Positions 15,593-25,005 of a stretch of 54,299 nucleotides of DNA are shown here, in pieces (the stretch's first letter is position 1; each line of letters starts with the position of its first letter). Both the position numbers and the translations under genes were made by a program. The stretch is from DASZMJ01 sp035551935 (GTDB lineage: Bacteria; Planctomycetota; Planctomycetia; Isosphaerales; Isosphaeraceae): the NCBI GenBank assembly GCA_035551935.1, contig DASZMJ010000311.1:1-54299 (forward strand), read 5' to 3'. The notes beneath the pieces are model-generated. The model was not told the origin of the DNA. It did not search any database and saw only the letters and a list, made by a program, of their open reading frames with translations.

Positions 15593-17908
15593 TCAGGCCG
15601 ATGGGCCCGGCGCGCCGGGGGCGGCGTAGGTGTAATTGCTGTACGACGCCTCGACCGGCCGGGCCCCGTTGACCACGGCGCCGAGCACCGGCACGCCGAC
15701 GGCCGCCAGCCGCTGGTTGGCCCGCTCGACCAGCGAGTAGCGGCTCGAGTCGTGCCGGACGGCCAGCACCGCGCCGTCGCACCAGCGGCCCAGTTGCAGC
15801 GCGTCGGGGACGGCCAGCACCGGCGGGGCGTCGACGATCACGATATCGAAGGCCCCGCGGAACTGCGCCAGCAGCGCGCCGAGCCGCTCCCCCTGGAGCA
15901 GGCGGCTGGGGTCGTGCCCCGGCGTGCCGGCCGGCAGCAGGTGGAAGCCGCCGGCGTTGCCGATGACGACCAGCGCGGCCTCGGGCTCGACGTCGCCGGC
16001 CAGGACGTCGGCCAGGCCCGGCCCCTCGGGCACCTCGAGCAGGGTCCCCAGGGCCGGCCGCCGCAGGTCGGCGTCGATCAGCAGGGTCGTCAGGCCGGCG
16101 TTGGCGCACCGCCCGGCCAGTTGCGCCGCCAGGGTCGTCTTGCCCTCCGAGCCGCAGGCGCTGGTGATCAGGATGCAGCGGTGGCCGGCGCCGGGGCGGC
16201 GGCCGGCCCAGAGCGTGACGCGGAGGTGGTCGAGGCTCTGGACGAAGGCCTGGACCTCGCGCTGCGATCGCGCCGCCTCGTCGCGCCAGGGCAGGGCCCG
16301 GGCGGACCGCTGGGTCGGCAACGGGGGGACGATGCCGATGACGCCCAGCCGCAGCCGGCCGGGCAGCTCGTCGGGGTCGGCGACCCGCTCGGCGTGGACC
16401 TCCAGCAGCACGAAGAGGCCCAGCGACAGCACGAGCATCAGGGCCGGCGCCGCGGCGGCCATCATCAGCCGGCGGTCGATGGGGACGTTGCCGGCGGGCT
16501 TGGCCTTCGTCACCGCGATCCGCGAGGCGGCCTGCGTCTGGTCGAACTTGACCTGCGCCAGCCGGGCGCTGACCTTCTCGAGCATGCCTTCGATCCGCGC
16601 CAGCTCCTGCTTGGCGAAGACGATCTCGACGTTCTCGCGGTCGGCGGCCTTCGCCTCGCTGGTGGCGGTGACCTTGAGGTCCTTGAGCCGCTTCTCGGCC
16701 ATGCGGCGCCGCTCGGACAGGATCGCGATCCGGGTCTCGACCTCCTTGATCTTCGGCTCGAGGCCGCCGGCCAGCCCCTGCCTCACCCGCCGCTCGACGT
16801 CCGGCCGCCGGGCCTCGCGGCGGTCGTTGTATTTCTTCTTCAGGTCGTCCATCCGTTGCAGGATGCCGACGAGGGTCGCGTCGCCGGCGCCCCGGAGGCG
16901 GCCGGCGGCCAGGTTGTATCGGTCGTGGAGCAGCTGCCACCTCTCGCGGAGGTCGGCGAGCTCGCGGTCGTTGTCCAGTTGCGCCTCGACCTCCTGCCGG
17001 GCCACCGCCGCGGTGGCTGGGTCGTCGCGCTCGGCCTGGTGCCGCTTCAGGAGCGCCTTGGCCTCGCCGATCTCGAACTCGATCTTGGAGAGGTCGTCGA
17101 GCAGGCGCTGATAGTCGGACAGCGTCACCGTGTTGCGGAGCGAGTCGAGCCCCTGGGCGCCAGCCCGTGGGTCCCCCTTCTCGGCCACGGCGGCCAGCGG
17201 CTGGGCGGCGTTGCGGACCAGGTCGCGGATCTGCCGCCGCTTCTCGTCGACCCGCTCGCCGAGGCTCCGCTCCTCCTCCTCGAGCCGCTTGACCTGCTGG
17301 TCGGACTGGTTGCTGGCCCGGTTGCTGGCCCACTCCTTGTAGGCCTCGGCCACGGCGTTGACGATCTTGACGGCCTCCTTGAGGTCCGGCGAGGGAAGCG
17401 AGACCTTGATCAGGTGGGTCCCCTTCTGGAGCTCGACCCGCAGCTCCTTGCGGAGGTCGGCCTCGGGGTCCAGCGCCCCGCTGACGCGGGCCAGCGTCAC
17501 GACGCTGGGGTCGTGCAGGGCGGGGAAGAGGACCTCGGGGTTCTTGACCTGCTGGACGTGGGTCTCGAGCACGACCTCGAAGCCGCCGGCGGGGGTGCCC
17601 TGCTGGGCGAAGATCGCCGTGTCCTCGGGCTCGATCTGGAGCAGGGCGGCCGGCTCGTACGTCGGCTTGATCTTGGTGTAGGCCAGGTACGCCAGGCCGA
17701 CCGACGAGGCGCCCCAGAGCAGGAGGAACTGCCACCAGTAGCGCCGCAGGGCGCGGAGGACGACGCGGGGCGTGATCCCGCGGCCCGACGGCGACGGCGG
17801 GGCGGCCTCGGCCCCCTCGTCCCAGGGGGCGACGGGCACCGCCGGCAACGGGGCCGGGGCGGGCTGCCAGGGCTGCGGGACGCCGTCGACGGGCTCCGGC
17901 GCGCTCAT
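15593..17908 (-). CDS. Wzz-domain polysaccharide co-polymerase / BY-kinase fusion
   Basis: 771 aa; ATG 17908 overlaps the EpsI-like stop (ATGA). Order: proline-rich cytoplasmic N terminus; first membrane helix about 59-78; Wzz/GumC domain 'PTYEPAALLQIEPEDTAIFA'; long periplasmic coiled coil about 190-470; second membrane helix about 476-499 (LMMAAAAPALMLVLSLGLFV); cytoplasmic kinase domain with Walker A 'SACGSEGKTTLAAQLA' (about 581-596), Walker A' LLIDADLRRP (about 604-613) and Walker B IVIVDAPPVL (about 688-697). The tail 'VEASYSNYTYAAPGAPGPSA' is a short tyrosine cluster for autophosphorylation. Such proteins set chain length and couple polymerisation to export by phosphorylation cycles. 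The fused form is usual in this bacterial group. Confidence 0.93.
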   Translation of the reverse strand: MSAPEPVDGVPQPWQPAPAPLPAVPVAPWDEGAEAAPPSPSGRGITPRVVLRALRRYWWQFLLLWGASSVGLAYLAYTKIKPTYEPAALLQIEPEDTAIFAQQGTPAGGFEVVLETHVQQVKNPEVLFPALHDPSVVTLARVSGALDPEADLRKELRVELQKGTHLIKVSLPSPDLKEAVKIVNAVAEAYKEWASNRASNQSDQQVKRLEEEERSLGERVDEKRRQIRDLVRNAAQPLAAVAEKGDPRAGAQGLDSLRNTVTLSDYQRLLDDLSKIEFEIGEAKALLKRHQAERDDPATAAVARQEVEAQLDNDRELADLRERWQLLHDRYNLAAGRLRGAGDATLVGILQRMDDLKKKYNDRREARRPDVERRVRQGLAGGLEPKIKEVETRIAILSERRRMAEKRLKDLKVTATSEAKAADRENVEIVFAKQELARIEGMLEKVSARLAQVKFDQTQAASRIAVTKAKPAGNVPIDRRLMMAAAAPALMLVLSLGLFVLLEVHAERVADPDELPGRLRLGVIGIVPPLPTQRSARALPWRDEAARSQREVQAFVQSLDHLRVTLWAGRRPGAGHRCILITSACGSEGKTTLAAQLAGRCANAGLTTLLIDADLRRPALGTLLEVPEGPGLADVLAGDVEPEAALVVIGNAGGFHLLPAGTPGHDPSRLLQGERLGALLAQFRGAFDIVIVDAPPVLAVPDALQLGRWCDGAVLAVRHDSSRYSLVERANQRLAAVGVPVLGAVVNGARPVEASYSNYTYAAPGAPGPSA

Positions 17909-18711
17909 CGTGTTGCCTCCGGGGGGGTCGCCGCCGCCACGGGTCGCGCGCCGCCGCCGGCCGCGGCGATCCGGCGCTCGATCTCGGGCAGCAAGATCTT
18001 GAGGAACGACTCGCACGGCTCCTCGCCCAGCCCCGGCGGGTCGGCCCCCTCCAGGCGGAGCCGCTCGTAGGGGCCGGCCCGCCGCTCGACGTGGACCTTG
18101 AACATGCCGGGGATCCGCTCCGATTGCTTCTGGTTGAGCTGGCGGGGGGACCAGGTCCCCTTGTACCACCACGCGTAGTAGACCGTCTCGCGATCGGCCA
18201 GGCCCCCCTCCCCCTTGCTGAACAGCAAGGAGGCGAACTCGGCCCGCCGGGCCTTGTCCGCCGGGGTCGGCAGCTCGATGGCGCGGCCGATCGGGCCCAG
18301 CTCCAGGCCGTAGCCGGCCCTCGGGTAGCAGACCTCGGGGGAGTGGATGTAGACGCTGGCGGCCGGGCCGTACAGGACGATGATGCGGAGCTTCAGGCCG
18401 GTCCGCTCGTCCTCGTAGACCCGCGCGATGTTGCCCGTGCAGCCGGCGCCGCTGGCGATCTCGGGTTCGAGCTCGCCGTCGGTCCCCTTCCACGGGCCCA
18501 GCTCCAGCGGCAGCTCCTTGAGCGGGAACGGCGGCATCCGGCCGGCGACGATCTCGCGGTCGACGCGGCGGGCCTGCCAGAACCGCACGGCGGCCGAGCC
18601 CAGCAGGAGCGCGCAGGCCAGCGCCACCCGGCCCCAGGGGGTACCGCGCCGCCCCCCGGCCGCGGCGGCGGGGGCGGCGGCGGGGGTCGTGGTCAGTTCG
18701 GTCGTGCTCAT
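17905..18711 (-). CDS. EpsI-like exosortase-associated protein
   Basis: 268 aa from ATG 18711. The frame is open further upstream to an ATG at 18810, but that would lie inside the promoter at 18782-18810, so the internal start is chosen. A short Thr/Ala tail, one membrane helix about residues 24-44 (WGRVALACALLLGSAAVRFW), then the EpsI domain: 'FPLKELPLELGPWKGTDGEL' and 'SVYIHSPEVCYPRAGYGLEL' (HSPExCYPxxGY, the family hallmark), later 'VYYAWWYKGTWSPRQLNQKQ'. EpsI proteins accompany exosortases, often fused to them, and are needed for exopolysaccharide export; the biochemical activity is not settled. First gene of the operon running to 6188. Confidence 0.88.
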   Translation of the reverse strand: MSTTELTTTPAAAPAAAAGGRRGTPWGRVALACALLLGSAAVRFWQARRVDREIVAGRMPPFPLKELPLELGPWKGTDGELEPEIASGAGCTGNIARVYEDERTGLKLRIIVLYGPAASVYIHSPEVCYPRAGYGLELGPIGRAIELPTPADKARRAEFASLLFSKGEGGLADRETVYYAWWYKGTWSPRQLNQKQSERIPGMFKVHVERRAGPYERLRLEGADPPGLGEEPCESFLKILLPEIERRIAAAGGGARPVAAATPPEATR

Positions 18712-18781
18712 GCCAGGGGCCGTGGATTCTTGGGGGGACGCCGCGCCCGTCCCGGTCCCGGCGCCGGGCGTCCCCCGAACC

Positions 18782-18810
18782 AGTCTAATCCGGGTGCATG
18801 CAGCGGTCAA
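18782..18810 (-). promoter_or_regulatory. Promoter of the exopolysaccharide operon (minus strand)
   Basis: Read on the minus strand: TTGACC (18810-18805), 17-bp spacer, TAGACT (18787-18782). Transcription would start near 18775, leaving a leader of about 65 nt before the EpsI-like start at 18711. The spacer contains TGCATGCA. No comparable promoter was seen at the tight junctions further downstream, so up to ten genes may depend on this one. Confidence 0.55.
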
Positions 18811-18892
18811 ACCCCGATCCGGCGCGCCCGGGGGCGGCCATGTTGCCGAAAGTCAACCCGGCGCCGCGCGGCGGCCGGCCGCGGCCGTTCCC

Positions 18893-18923
18893 TTGACAGG
18901 GCGGTCCGGCCCTCGCCTAACAT
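18893..18923 (+). promoter_or_regulatory. Candidate promoter of the TPR/FHA genes
   Basis: TTGACA (18893-18898) followed by TAACAT (18918-18923) in a small AT-rich patch; the 19-bp spacer is longer than ideal, and CATATC just after is an alternative -10. It points at the GTG start at 19007 and is back to back with the minus-strand promoter about 85 bp away, so the two transcription units share one control region. Confidence 0.4.
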
Positions 18924-19006
18924 ATCAATCGAGGACGGCCGGGCCGGCCGCGACAACAAACGGGGGCGGCCGGGCCGCCGGGGAACCGGGAAGGGGCGCG
19001 ACGATC

Positions 19007-22000
19007 GTGGCACGACCAGCGGACGCGGGGCCGTCGGGGCCGAAACCGGGGCCGAAGCCGGGGCCGCCGCGGAAGAAGACGCGGTGGCGGCTGAACGTGC
19101 GGGCCGTCGTCGGCCTGGCCGCGGCGGCCCTGGTCGTCGTCGGCGTCGTCGCGGCCCTCGGCGCCTGGCGGGGCGGCGGCGACCAGGGGCTCCGCGAGGC
19201 CAGGACGCTGGTCGAGCAGGGCAAGCGGCCGCTGGCGCAACGCTACCTGGAAGAATACCTCAAGAGTCACCCCGACGACACCGAGGCCCTGGCATTGCGG
19301 GCCAGGCTCCTGGCCGAGGCGGCGACGACGACGGGCCAGGTCCTCGACGCGGCGCAGGCGACCGACCTGGTCCTCCGCCGCGACCCCGACGGGGCGACGG
19401 CCCAGGAGCTGCGCCGCCGCCTCGTGGCGCTGTACCTGCGGCTCGAGGGGGCGGTCCCGCCCGGCGAGGTCCGCTACCGGACCGCCGAGTCGATCGCGCG
19501 GGACTACCTCGAGCGGGCGGCCAGGGACAAGGCCGCGGCCGACCCGGCGCGCACCGCCGAGCGGGCCGAGGTCCACCGCCTGCTCGGCCGGGCCCTGGAG
19601 GGGGAGTACCGGCTCGGCGACCGCGACGCGCTGACCCGCCGCGCCGCCAAGGACCCGCGGGGCCGCTCCGGCGCGATCGAGGAGCTCGAGGCCGCCGCGG
19701 CGCTCGACCCGGCCGACATCGACGGGGCCGAGCGGCTCGCCCGGCTCCAGGTCGAGGCCGGCGGCAAGGGGGGCGAGGCCGCGTCGGCCCGCACCCTCGA
19801 CGCGATGCTGGCGGCCAACCGCGACGACCCGAAGCGGGCCGCCGCGGCCCACCTGGCGCGGGCCCGCGTCCTGGAGGCGACGGCCGAGGGCCGCCCCGAG
19901 CGGGCCGCCGCCGTCGCCGCCGAGCTCGACGCGGCGATCCGCCTGGCCCCGGCCGACGTCGAGGCCCGCCTGGCCAAGGCCGAGCAGGCCGTCGCGCGCA
20001 AGGACCTGGCCACCGCCGCGGCCCAGATCGACGCCCTGCCGGAGTCGGCCCGCGACACCCTGCCGGTCCGCGAGTTCCAGGGCCAGCTGGAGCTGCTCCG
20101 CAACCACCCCGAGATCGCCGTCGAGAGCTGGCGCAAGGGCCTCCGCCTGGCCGCCGCCGGGCCCGGCGGCGACGCCAAGCTCTACCGGCTGAGCTTCAAC
20201 CTCGCCCGGATCGACCTCTACCTCGGCCGGATCGCCGAGGCCGACCCCCTGATCGCCCAAGTCCGCCGCCTCAGCGCCGTCAAGGACCCGCCCCCGGCCC
20301 GCTTCCTCGACGGCCTGCGGGCCCTGAAGACCAACCGGCCCGCCGCGGCGATCGCCATCCTCCAGGACGTCGCCCTGGGCATCGGCACCCTGCCGGCGAG
20401 CCTGCACGCCGAGCTCTACCTGGACCTCGGCGAGGCCTTCGAGGCGGTGCAGGACCCGGCCAAGGCGCTCGAGGCCTACCGCCGCGCCGCCGCGAGCCCG
20501 CCGAAGTCGCCCAACGCCTACCGGGCGATCGTCCGGCTGCTGGCCGCCCGCGCCGACAACCGGGGCCTGGACGAGGCCGTCGAGCTGCTGCGGCGCGGCC
20601 TGGTCGAGCAGCCCGACGAGCCGACCCTGATGGTCATGTTGGCCGGCGTCCTGCTGACGCAGCAGGAGCGGCTGCCGGCGGCGCGGCGGGACTTCGGCGA
20701 GGTCGAGGGGCTGCTCAAGCGGGCCGAGCGGCGGGCCCCCAACGCCCCGGGCCTGGTGGCGGTCCAGGGGCAGTACCTCGCCGACGTCGGCCGGCTCGAC
20801 GAGGCGGTCCGGCGGCTCGGCACGGCCGCAGAGAAGTTCGACCCGAAGAATGCCGAGCTCTGGCGGCGCTGGGCCGTCGGCCTGGCCGCCCAGGGCAAGG
20901 TCGACGAGGCCCTGCGGGCCCTGGAGCGCGGCGCCGCCCCCGAGAACGCCGGCGACCAGTACCCGCTCCGCGTCGAGCGGGCCCACCTGCTCTCGCAGCA
21001 GGGCAAGGGCCGCGAGGCGCAGCGGGCCCTGACCCGCGACTGGCAGGCCCTGCCGCCGTCGCAGCGCCCCCTGGCCTGGCGGGCCGCCTCCGAGCTGCTC
21101 CGCTCCCTGGGCGACCGCGACGGCGCCCGCAAGGCCCTGCTCCAGTGGGCCGAACTGGCCCCCGACGACCCCACCCCCGGCCTCCGCCTGCTGGAGGTCG
21201 GCCTGGCCGACGACGACGCGGCGGCCGTCGAGGACGGCCTGCGGACCCTCAAGGGGCTCCGCGAGGCCGGCGCCGTCTACGGGCCGGTGGCCCGCGCCTA
21301 CGAGCTGCTCCAGGGCATCCGGCCGACGACCACCGCCGCCGAGCGGGCCCGGCGGCTCGCCGAGGCCGCGCCGGTCGTCGCCGAGGTCCGCCGGCTGGCC
21401 CCCAAGCTCTGGGCCGGCGCCATGCTGGCCGGCCTGCTCGATGAGCTCCGCGACCGGCCCGAGCCGGCCATCGCCGCCTACCAGCAGGCCCGCGAGCTCG
21501 GGGCCGGCGCCCCGGTCACGCGCCGCCTGATCGTCCTGCTGGCCAAGCAGAAGCGGTTCGACGACCTGGCCAAGCTCCGCCAGCAGCTCGGCGCCGACCC
21601 CGAGCTCGACCGCCTCGCCGCCGCGGCGGCCCTGGAGGCCGGCGACCGCGGCCGCGCCGAGGAGCTGGCCGCGCGGGTCGTCGCCGGCGACCCCGACGGC
21701 CTCCAGGCGCACCGCTGGCAGGCCGAGGTCCTCAGCCGGGTCGGCAAGACCGACCAGGGCGAGGCCGACCTCCGCAAGCTCGTCGAGCAGGCCCCCGAGC
21801 GGCTCGACGCCTGGCTGACCTTGCTGGCCTTCCAGGTCCAGCAGAAGCGGCCCGCCGCGGCCGTCGCCGCGACGGTCGAGGCGGCGGCCAAGGCCGTCAA
21901 GGCCGACCGCCCCGAGCTCCTGAAGGCCCAGTGCTTCCGCCTGGCCCGCGACGACGCGCGGGCCGCCGCGGCGTTCCGGGCGGCCCTGGAAAAGGCCCCC

Positions 22001-23461
22001 GACGACCCCGAGACCCTGCTGGCGGCGGCCGACGTCGAGTCGGCCGCCGACCGGCCCGCCGCCGCCGAGCCGCTGCTGCGGCGGGCCCTGGACCGCGGCG
22101 GCCCGACCCTCGGCCGCGCGGCGCGGGGCCTGGCCCTGGTCCTGGCCGACCGCGCCGGCGACTACCCGGCCTGGCGCGAGGCCTGGGAGCTGGTCAAGCC
22201 CGGCGGCCCCGCCGGCGGCGAGGCGCCGGCCGACCGCCTGTCGCGGGCCGAGGTGCTGGCCCGCGGCGTCGAGCCCGACCAGCGCCGCGAGGCCGTCCGC
22301 CTGCTCGAGGGCCTCGCCGCCGACCTGCCCGCCGCCAACCCCGGGGCCGTCGCGGCCCGCAACCTGCTGAACCGGCTCTACCGCGAGGCCGGCGACGCCG
22401 AGAAGGCCCGCGCCGCGCTGGAGCCCGTGGCCACCGGCCCCAGCGCCGGCGACCCGACGGCCATCGCCCGCTTCGTCGACGCCCTGCTCCGCGACAAGAA
22501 GCCCGACCAGGCCGCCCGCCAGCTCGACCGGCTCACGGCCCTGGAGCCCAAGGCGCTGCGGACCGACCTGCTCCGCGCCCAGGTCCTCCGCGCCCAGGGG
22601 CGCAAGGAGGAGGCCGACAAAGCCCTCGAGGCGGCCTACCGCGACCGCGCCGGCTCGGAGGAGGCGACCGTCGCCGGCCGGACCGCCGCCAACCTGCTGC
22701 TGGAGGCCGACGCCGACGCCGCCGCCGAGCGGATCGCCCGCGACCTGGCCGGCCGACACCCCGGCCAGGCCGTGCTCCTGGCCTTCGTGCTCGACCGCCG
22801 CGGCCGGCCCGCCGAGGCCCTCGACGCCTGCAAGGAGGCCGTCGCCGCCGGCGCCGTCCGCGAGGCGGCCGAGACGGCCGTCCGCGTCATCAACCCCGCC
22901 CCCGGCCGGCCCCGGGCCACGCCCGCGCTGCTGGCCCAGGCGGCCGACGTCCTCAAGGACGCCCTGAAGCTCCGGCCCGACGACCCGCAGGCGATGCTGG
23001 CCCTGGCCCACGTCCGCTACTTCCAGGGGGACCACGCCGACGAGGTCCGGCTCTACCGCGAGGCCCTGGCCCACAAGCCGCCCAACTACAGCTTCTTGAA
23101 CAACATGGCCTACGTCCTCTGCGAGGAGCTGGGCGAGCCGGCCGAGGCCCTGGAGCGGATCGACGAGGCCCTGCGACGGCTCGGGCCGAACCCGACGATG
23201 CTCGACACCAAGGGGCTGGTCCTGGTCCGGCTCGGCCGGTTCGACGACGCCCTGGCGGCGCTGAAGCAGGCCGAGGCCCTGGCCGCCGCCAAGGCGTCGA
23301 CGCGGGCGGCGATCGCCTTCCATCAGGCCCTGGCCGACCGCGGCCTCGGCCGCGGCGACGAGGCGAAGGCCGCCGCCGCGCGGGCCCGCCAGGCCGGCCT
23401 CGACCCGGCCGGCCTCTCGGCCCGCGAGCGGAAGGACTGGGAGGCGCTCGACCGGCCCTGA
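19007..23461 (+). CDS. Large membrane-anchored TPR protein of the exosortase/EPS locus
   Basis: 1484 aa. GTG 19007 is chosen: it follows a purine-rich AAGGGG, lies just after the promoter at 18893-18923, and gives a short basic tail (PRKKTRWRLN) before one membrane helix at about residues 31-53 (VRAVVGLAAAALVVVGVVAA). The rest is almost wholly helical tetratricopeptide repeats, for example LVEQGKRPLAQRYLEEYLKS, LYLDLGEAFEAVQDPAKALE, AYRRAAASPPKSPNAYRAIV, LLRRALDRGG and, near the end, NNMAYVLCEELGEPAEALER. The domain organisation resembles the TPR proteins found with exosortase/PEP-CTERM systems. TPR scaffolds there are thought to organise polysaccharide assembly in the periplasm. Divergent from, and probably co-regulated with, the EPS operon. 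Extremely Ala/Glu/Arg/Leu-rich. Confidence 0.85.
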   Translation: MARPADAGPSGPKPGPKPGPPRKKTRWRLNVRAVVGLAAAALVVVGVVAALGAWRGGGDQGLREARTLVEQGKRPLAQRYLEEYLKSHPDDTEALALRARLLAEAATTTGQVLDAAQATDLVLRRDPDGATAQELRRRLVALYLRLEGAVPPGEVRYRTAESIARDYLERAARDKAAADPARTAERAEVHRLLGRALEGEYRLGDRDALTRRAAKDPRGRSGAIEELEAAAALDPADIDGAERLARLQVEAGGKGGEAASARTLDAMLAANRDDPKRAAAAHLARARVLEATAEGRPERAAAVAAELDAAIRLAPADVEARLAKAEQAVARKDLATAAAQIDALPESARDTLPVREFQGQLELLRNHPEIAVESWRKGLRLAAAGPGGDAKLYRLSFNLARIDLYLGRIAEADPLIAQVRRLSAVKDPPPARFLDGLRALKTNRPAAAIAILQDVALGIGTLPASLHAELYLDLGEAFEAVQDPAKALEAYRRAAASPPKSPNAYRAIVRLLAARADNRGLDEAVELLRRGLVEQPDEPTLMVMLAGVLLTQQERLPAARRDFGEVEGLLKRAERRAPNAPGLVAVQGQYLADVGRLDEAVRRLGTAAEKFDPKNAELWRRWAVGLAAQGKVDEALRALERGAAPENAGDQYPLRVERAHLLSQQGKGREAQRALTRDWQALPPSQRPLAWRAASELLRSLGDRDGARKALLQWAELAPDDPTPGLRLLEVGLADDDAAAVEDGLRTLKGLREAGAVYGPVARAYELLQGIRPTTTAAERARRLAEAAPVVAEVRRLAPKLWAGAMLAGLLDELRDRPEPAIAAYQQARELGAGAPVTRRLIVLLAKQKRFDDLAKLRQQLGADPELDRLAAAAALEAGDRGRAEELAARVVAGDPDGLQAHRWQAEVLSRVGKTDQGEADLRKLVEQAPERLDAWLTLLAFQVQQKRPAAAVAATVEAAAKAVKADRPELLKAQCFRLARDDARAAAAFRAALEKAPDDPETLLAAADVESAADRPAAAEPLLRRALDRGGPTLGRAARGLALVLADRAGDYPAWREAWELVKPGGPAGGEAPADRLSRAEVLARGVEPDQRREAVRLLEGLAADLPAANPGAVAARNLLNRLYREAGDAEKARAALEPVATGPSAGDPTAIARFVDALLRDKKPDQAARQLDRLTALEPKALRTDLLRAQVLRAQGRKEEADKALEAAYRDRAGSEEATVAGRTAANLLLEADADAAAERIARDLAGRHPGQAVLLAFVLDRRGRPAEALDACKEAVAAGAVREAAETAVRVINPAPGRPRATPALLAQAADVLKDALKLRPDDPQAMLALAHVRYFQGDHADEVRLYREALAHKPPNYSFLNNMAYVLCEELGEPAEALERIDEALRRLGPNPTMLDTKGLVLVRLGRFDDALAALKQAEALAAAKASTRAAIAFHQALADRGLGRGDEAKAAAARARQAGLDPAGLSARERKDWEALDRP

Positions 23462-23494
23462 GCCCGCGGACGACCCCGGGCGCATCGAGGACCC

Positions 23495-24778
23495 ATGACC
23501 CTCCTGCCCGACCATCGCTACCCGACCCCCGCCCATCCCTCGACCCCGCCCGCGCGGCCGCCGGCCCCGGCGCGGCCCGGGGGGCTCTGGGCCGCCGGCT
23601 CGTTCCGCCTCCGCCTCGACGACCCCGCCGCCGACCCCCTCGAGCTGCGGGTCGACCGCCCCTACGCCCTGATCGGCCGGACCCCCGGCGCCGACCTCCG
23701 GATCGACGACCGCGCCGTCAGCGGTCGCCACGTCTACCTCCACCTCGACCGCCGCGGCCTCTTCGTCGTCGACCTGGCGACCAGGACCGGCACCCGGCTC
23801 GAGGGGATCGACCGCCCCTACGGCTGGCTCCGGCCCGGCGAGGCCCTCGAGGTCGCCGGCCGCCGCGTCACGCTGCTGGACCTGGAGGTCCTCGACGCCG
23901 GGGGCCCGGCCGACGGCCCCGAGGCCCCGGCCGACGAGCCCCCCCCCGACCTCCTGGCCGACGCCGCCTCGGCGCCGCTGGTCCGGGTCACGCTCTACCC
24001 GTCGCGGGCCTCGTCGGCGCCCCGGACGATCGGCTCGGAGCTGGTCGTGCTGGGCCGGGGCTCGTGCTGCGGGGTCCAGGTCGAGGAGGCCTCGGCCGCC
24101 CGGATCCATTGCATCCTCGTCCGCGGGCCGGCCGCCGCGTACCTCGTCGACCTGACCGGCCGCGGCACGAGCCTCAACGGCCTGGCCGTGGCCGGCGCCT
24201 CGGCCCTGGCCGACGGCGACACGCTGACCATCGGCGCCGCCCCGTACCGGGTCCGGATCGACCCGCCCGGCGGCCCGTCCCTGCCCGCCGAGGGCCGCGC
24301 CGCCGCCCCGCCCCCCTGGGCCTGGCCCCCCGGCCCGGTCCCCCCCGAGGCGCAGGGGACCGTCCTCTCCTGGATCATGGGCCTCCTCCAGGCCCACCAG
24401 GGCGAGAACCTCCGCAAACAGGACGAGTTCCAGGCCAACCTCATCGGCGTCATCCAGCAGATCCACCACGAGCAGGCCGTGCTCCTGTCGCGGCACCTGG
24501 AGCGGATGGAGTCGATCAACCGCGAGCTGGCCAGCCTCCGCGACGAGATCCGCCAGCGGCTCGGCCCCGGTCCCGGCGAGCCGTCGCCGCCGGCGGCGCT
24601 CCCCTTCCCCAAGCCACCCCCGCTCAAGATCAACCCGACGGTCCCCCCGCCGCCGGCCGACCCGGGGGCCTCGACCGCCTGGCTCCTGAAGCGGGTCCAG
24701 CAGCTCGAGGAGGAGAACCGCTCGACCTGGCGCGACCTGCTCGGCCGGCTCTCCGGCCCGACCCGCAAGGGGTCCTGA
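23495..24778 (+). CDS. Double FHA-domain protein with coiled coil
   Basis: 427 aa, 33 bp after the TPR gene and probably co-transcribed. Two FHA domains: the first at about residues 50-125, 'YALIGRTPGADLRIDDRAVS' then GRHVYLHL (GR...S-RH signature), and the second at about 175-250, 'LVVLGRGSCCGVQVEEASAA' then RIHCIL and 'RGTSLNGLAV' (here RIH replaces the usual SRxH, so phosphothreonine binding may be weaker). Then a Pro-rich linker, helical segments 'QDEFQANLIGVIQQIHHEQA' and 'HLERMESINRELASLRDEIR', and a C-terminal coiled coil LLKRVQQLEEENRSTW. No membrane segment. FHA domains read phosphothreonine; the kinase is not obvious nearby (the BY-kinase makes phosphotyrosine). Confidence 0.85.
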   Translation: MTLLPDHRYPTPAHPSTPPARPPAPARPGGLWAAGSFRLRLDDPAADPLELRVDRPYALIGRTPGADLRIDDRAVSGRHVYLHLDRRGLFVVDLATRTGTRLEGIDRPYGWLRPGEALEVAGRRVTLLDLEVLDAGGPADGPEAPADEPPPDLLADAASAPLVRVTLYPSRASSAPRTIGSELVVLGRGSCCGVQVEEASAARIHCILVRGPAAAYLVDLTGRGTSLNGLAVAGASALADGDTLTIGAAPYRVRIDPPGGPSLPAEGRAAAPPPWAWPPGPVPPEAQGTVLSWIMGLLQAHQGENLRKQDEFQANLIGVIQQIHHEQAVLLSRHLERMESINRELASLRDEIRQRLGPGPGEPSPPAALPFPKPPPLKINPTVPPPPADPGASTAWLLKRVQQLEEENRSTWRDLLGRLSGPTRKGS

Positions 24779-24810
24779 CCGGGGACACCACCCCCGGCCC
24801 CCTCGCCGAT

Positions 24811-24928
24811 TCCTCCCTCAGAGTTCGGTAGGGTCGCCCCCGGCCCGGGCCCGGTTTCCTCCCTCAGAGTTCGGTACGTCCCCCGGCCGACGCCCCCCGG
24901 CCGGCGATTCCTCCCCCGGACGACGGTA
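24811..24928 (-). repeat. Three inverted-orientation iterons upstream of rep
   Basis: Three copies of the 21-bp origin repeat on the minus strand: 24811-24830 and 24857-24876 are near identical (their complement is TACCGAACTCTGAGGGAGGA), and 24908-24928 is degenerate in its centre but keeps TACC and GGGGGAGGAA. They face the eight direct copies at 25006-25326. In iteron plasmids such opposed copies often act in copy-number control by Rep-mediated pairing; here that is inferred. The first repeat begins 33 bp after the FHA gene. Confidence 0.75.
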
Positions 24929-25005
24929 TCAACCGCCCCGGCCCTCCTCCTCGGTCCCCGACGCCCGCAAACCCCCGGCATCCGCCGCCCCCCAAGCCCC
25001 CAAGT

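Noticed and set aside
18712..18810. Upstream ATG (18810) as start of the EpsI-like gene
   Set aside because: It overlaps the TTGACC-N17-TAGACT promoter, so the codon would not be in the transcript.
18917..24496. Very long minus-strand open frame opposite the TPR and FHA genes
   Set aside because: Its product is Gly/Val/Gln/Arg repeats without any domain and mirrors the codon periodicity of the TPR gene. It is a high-GC shadow frame.
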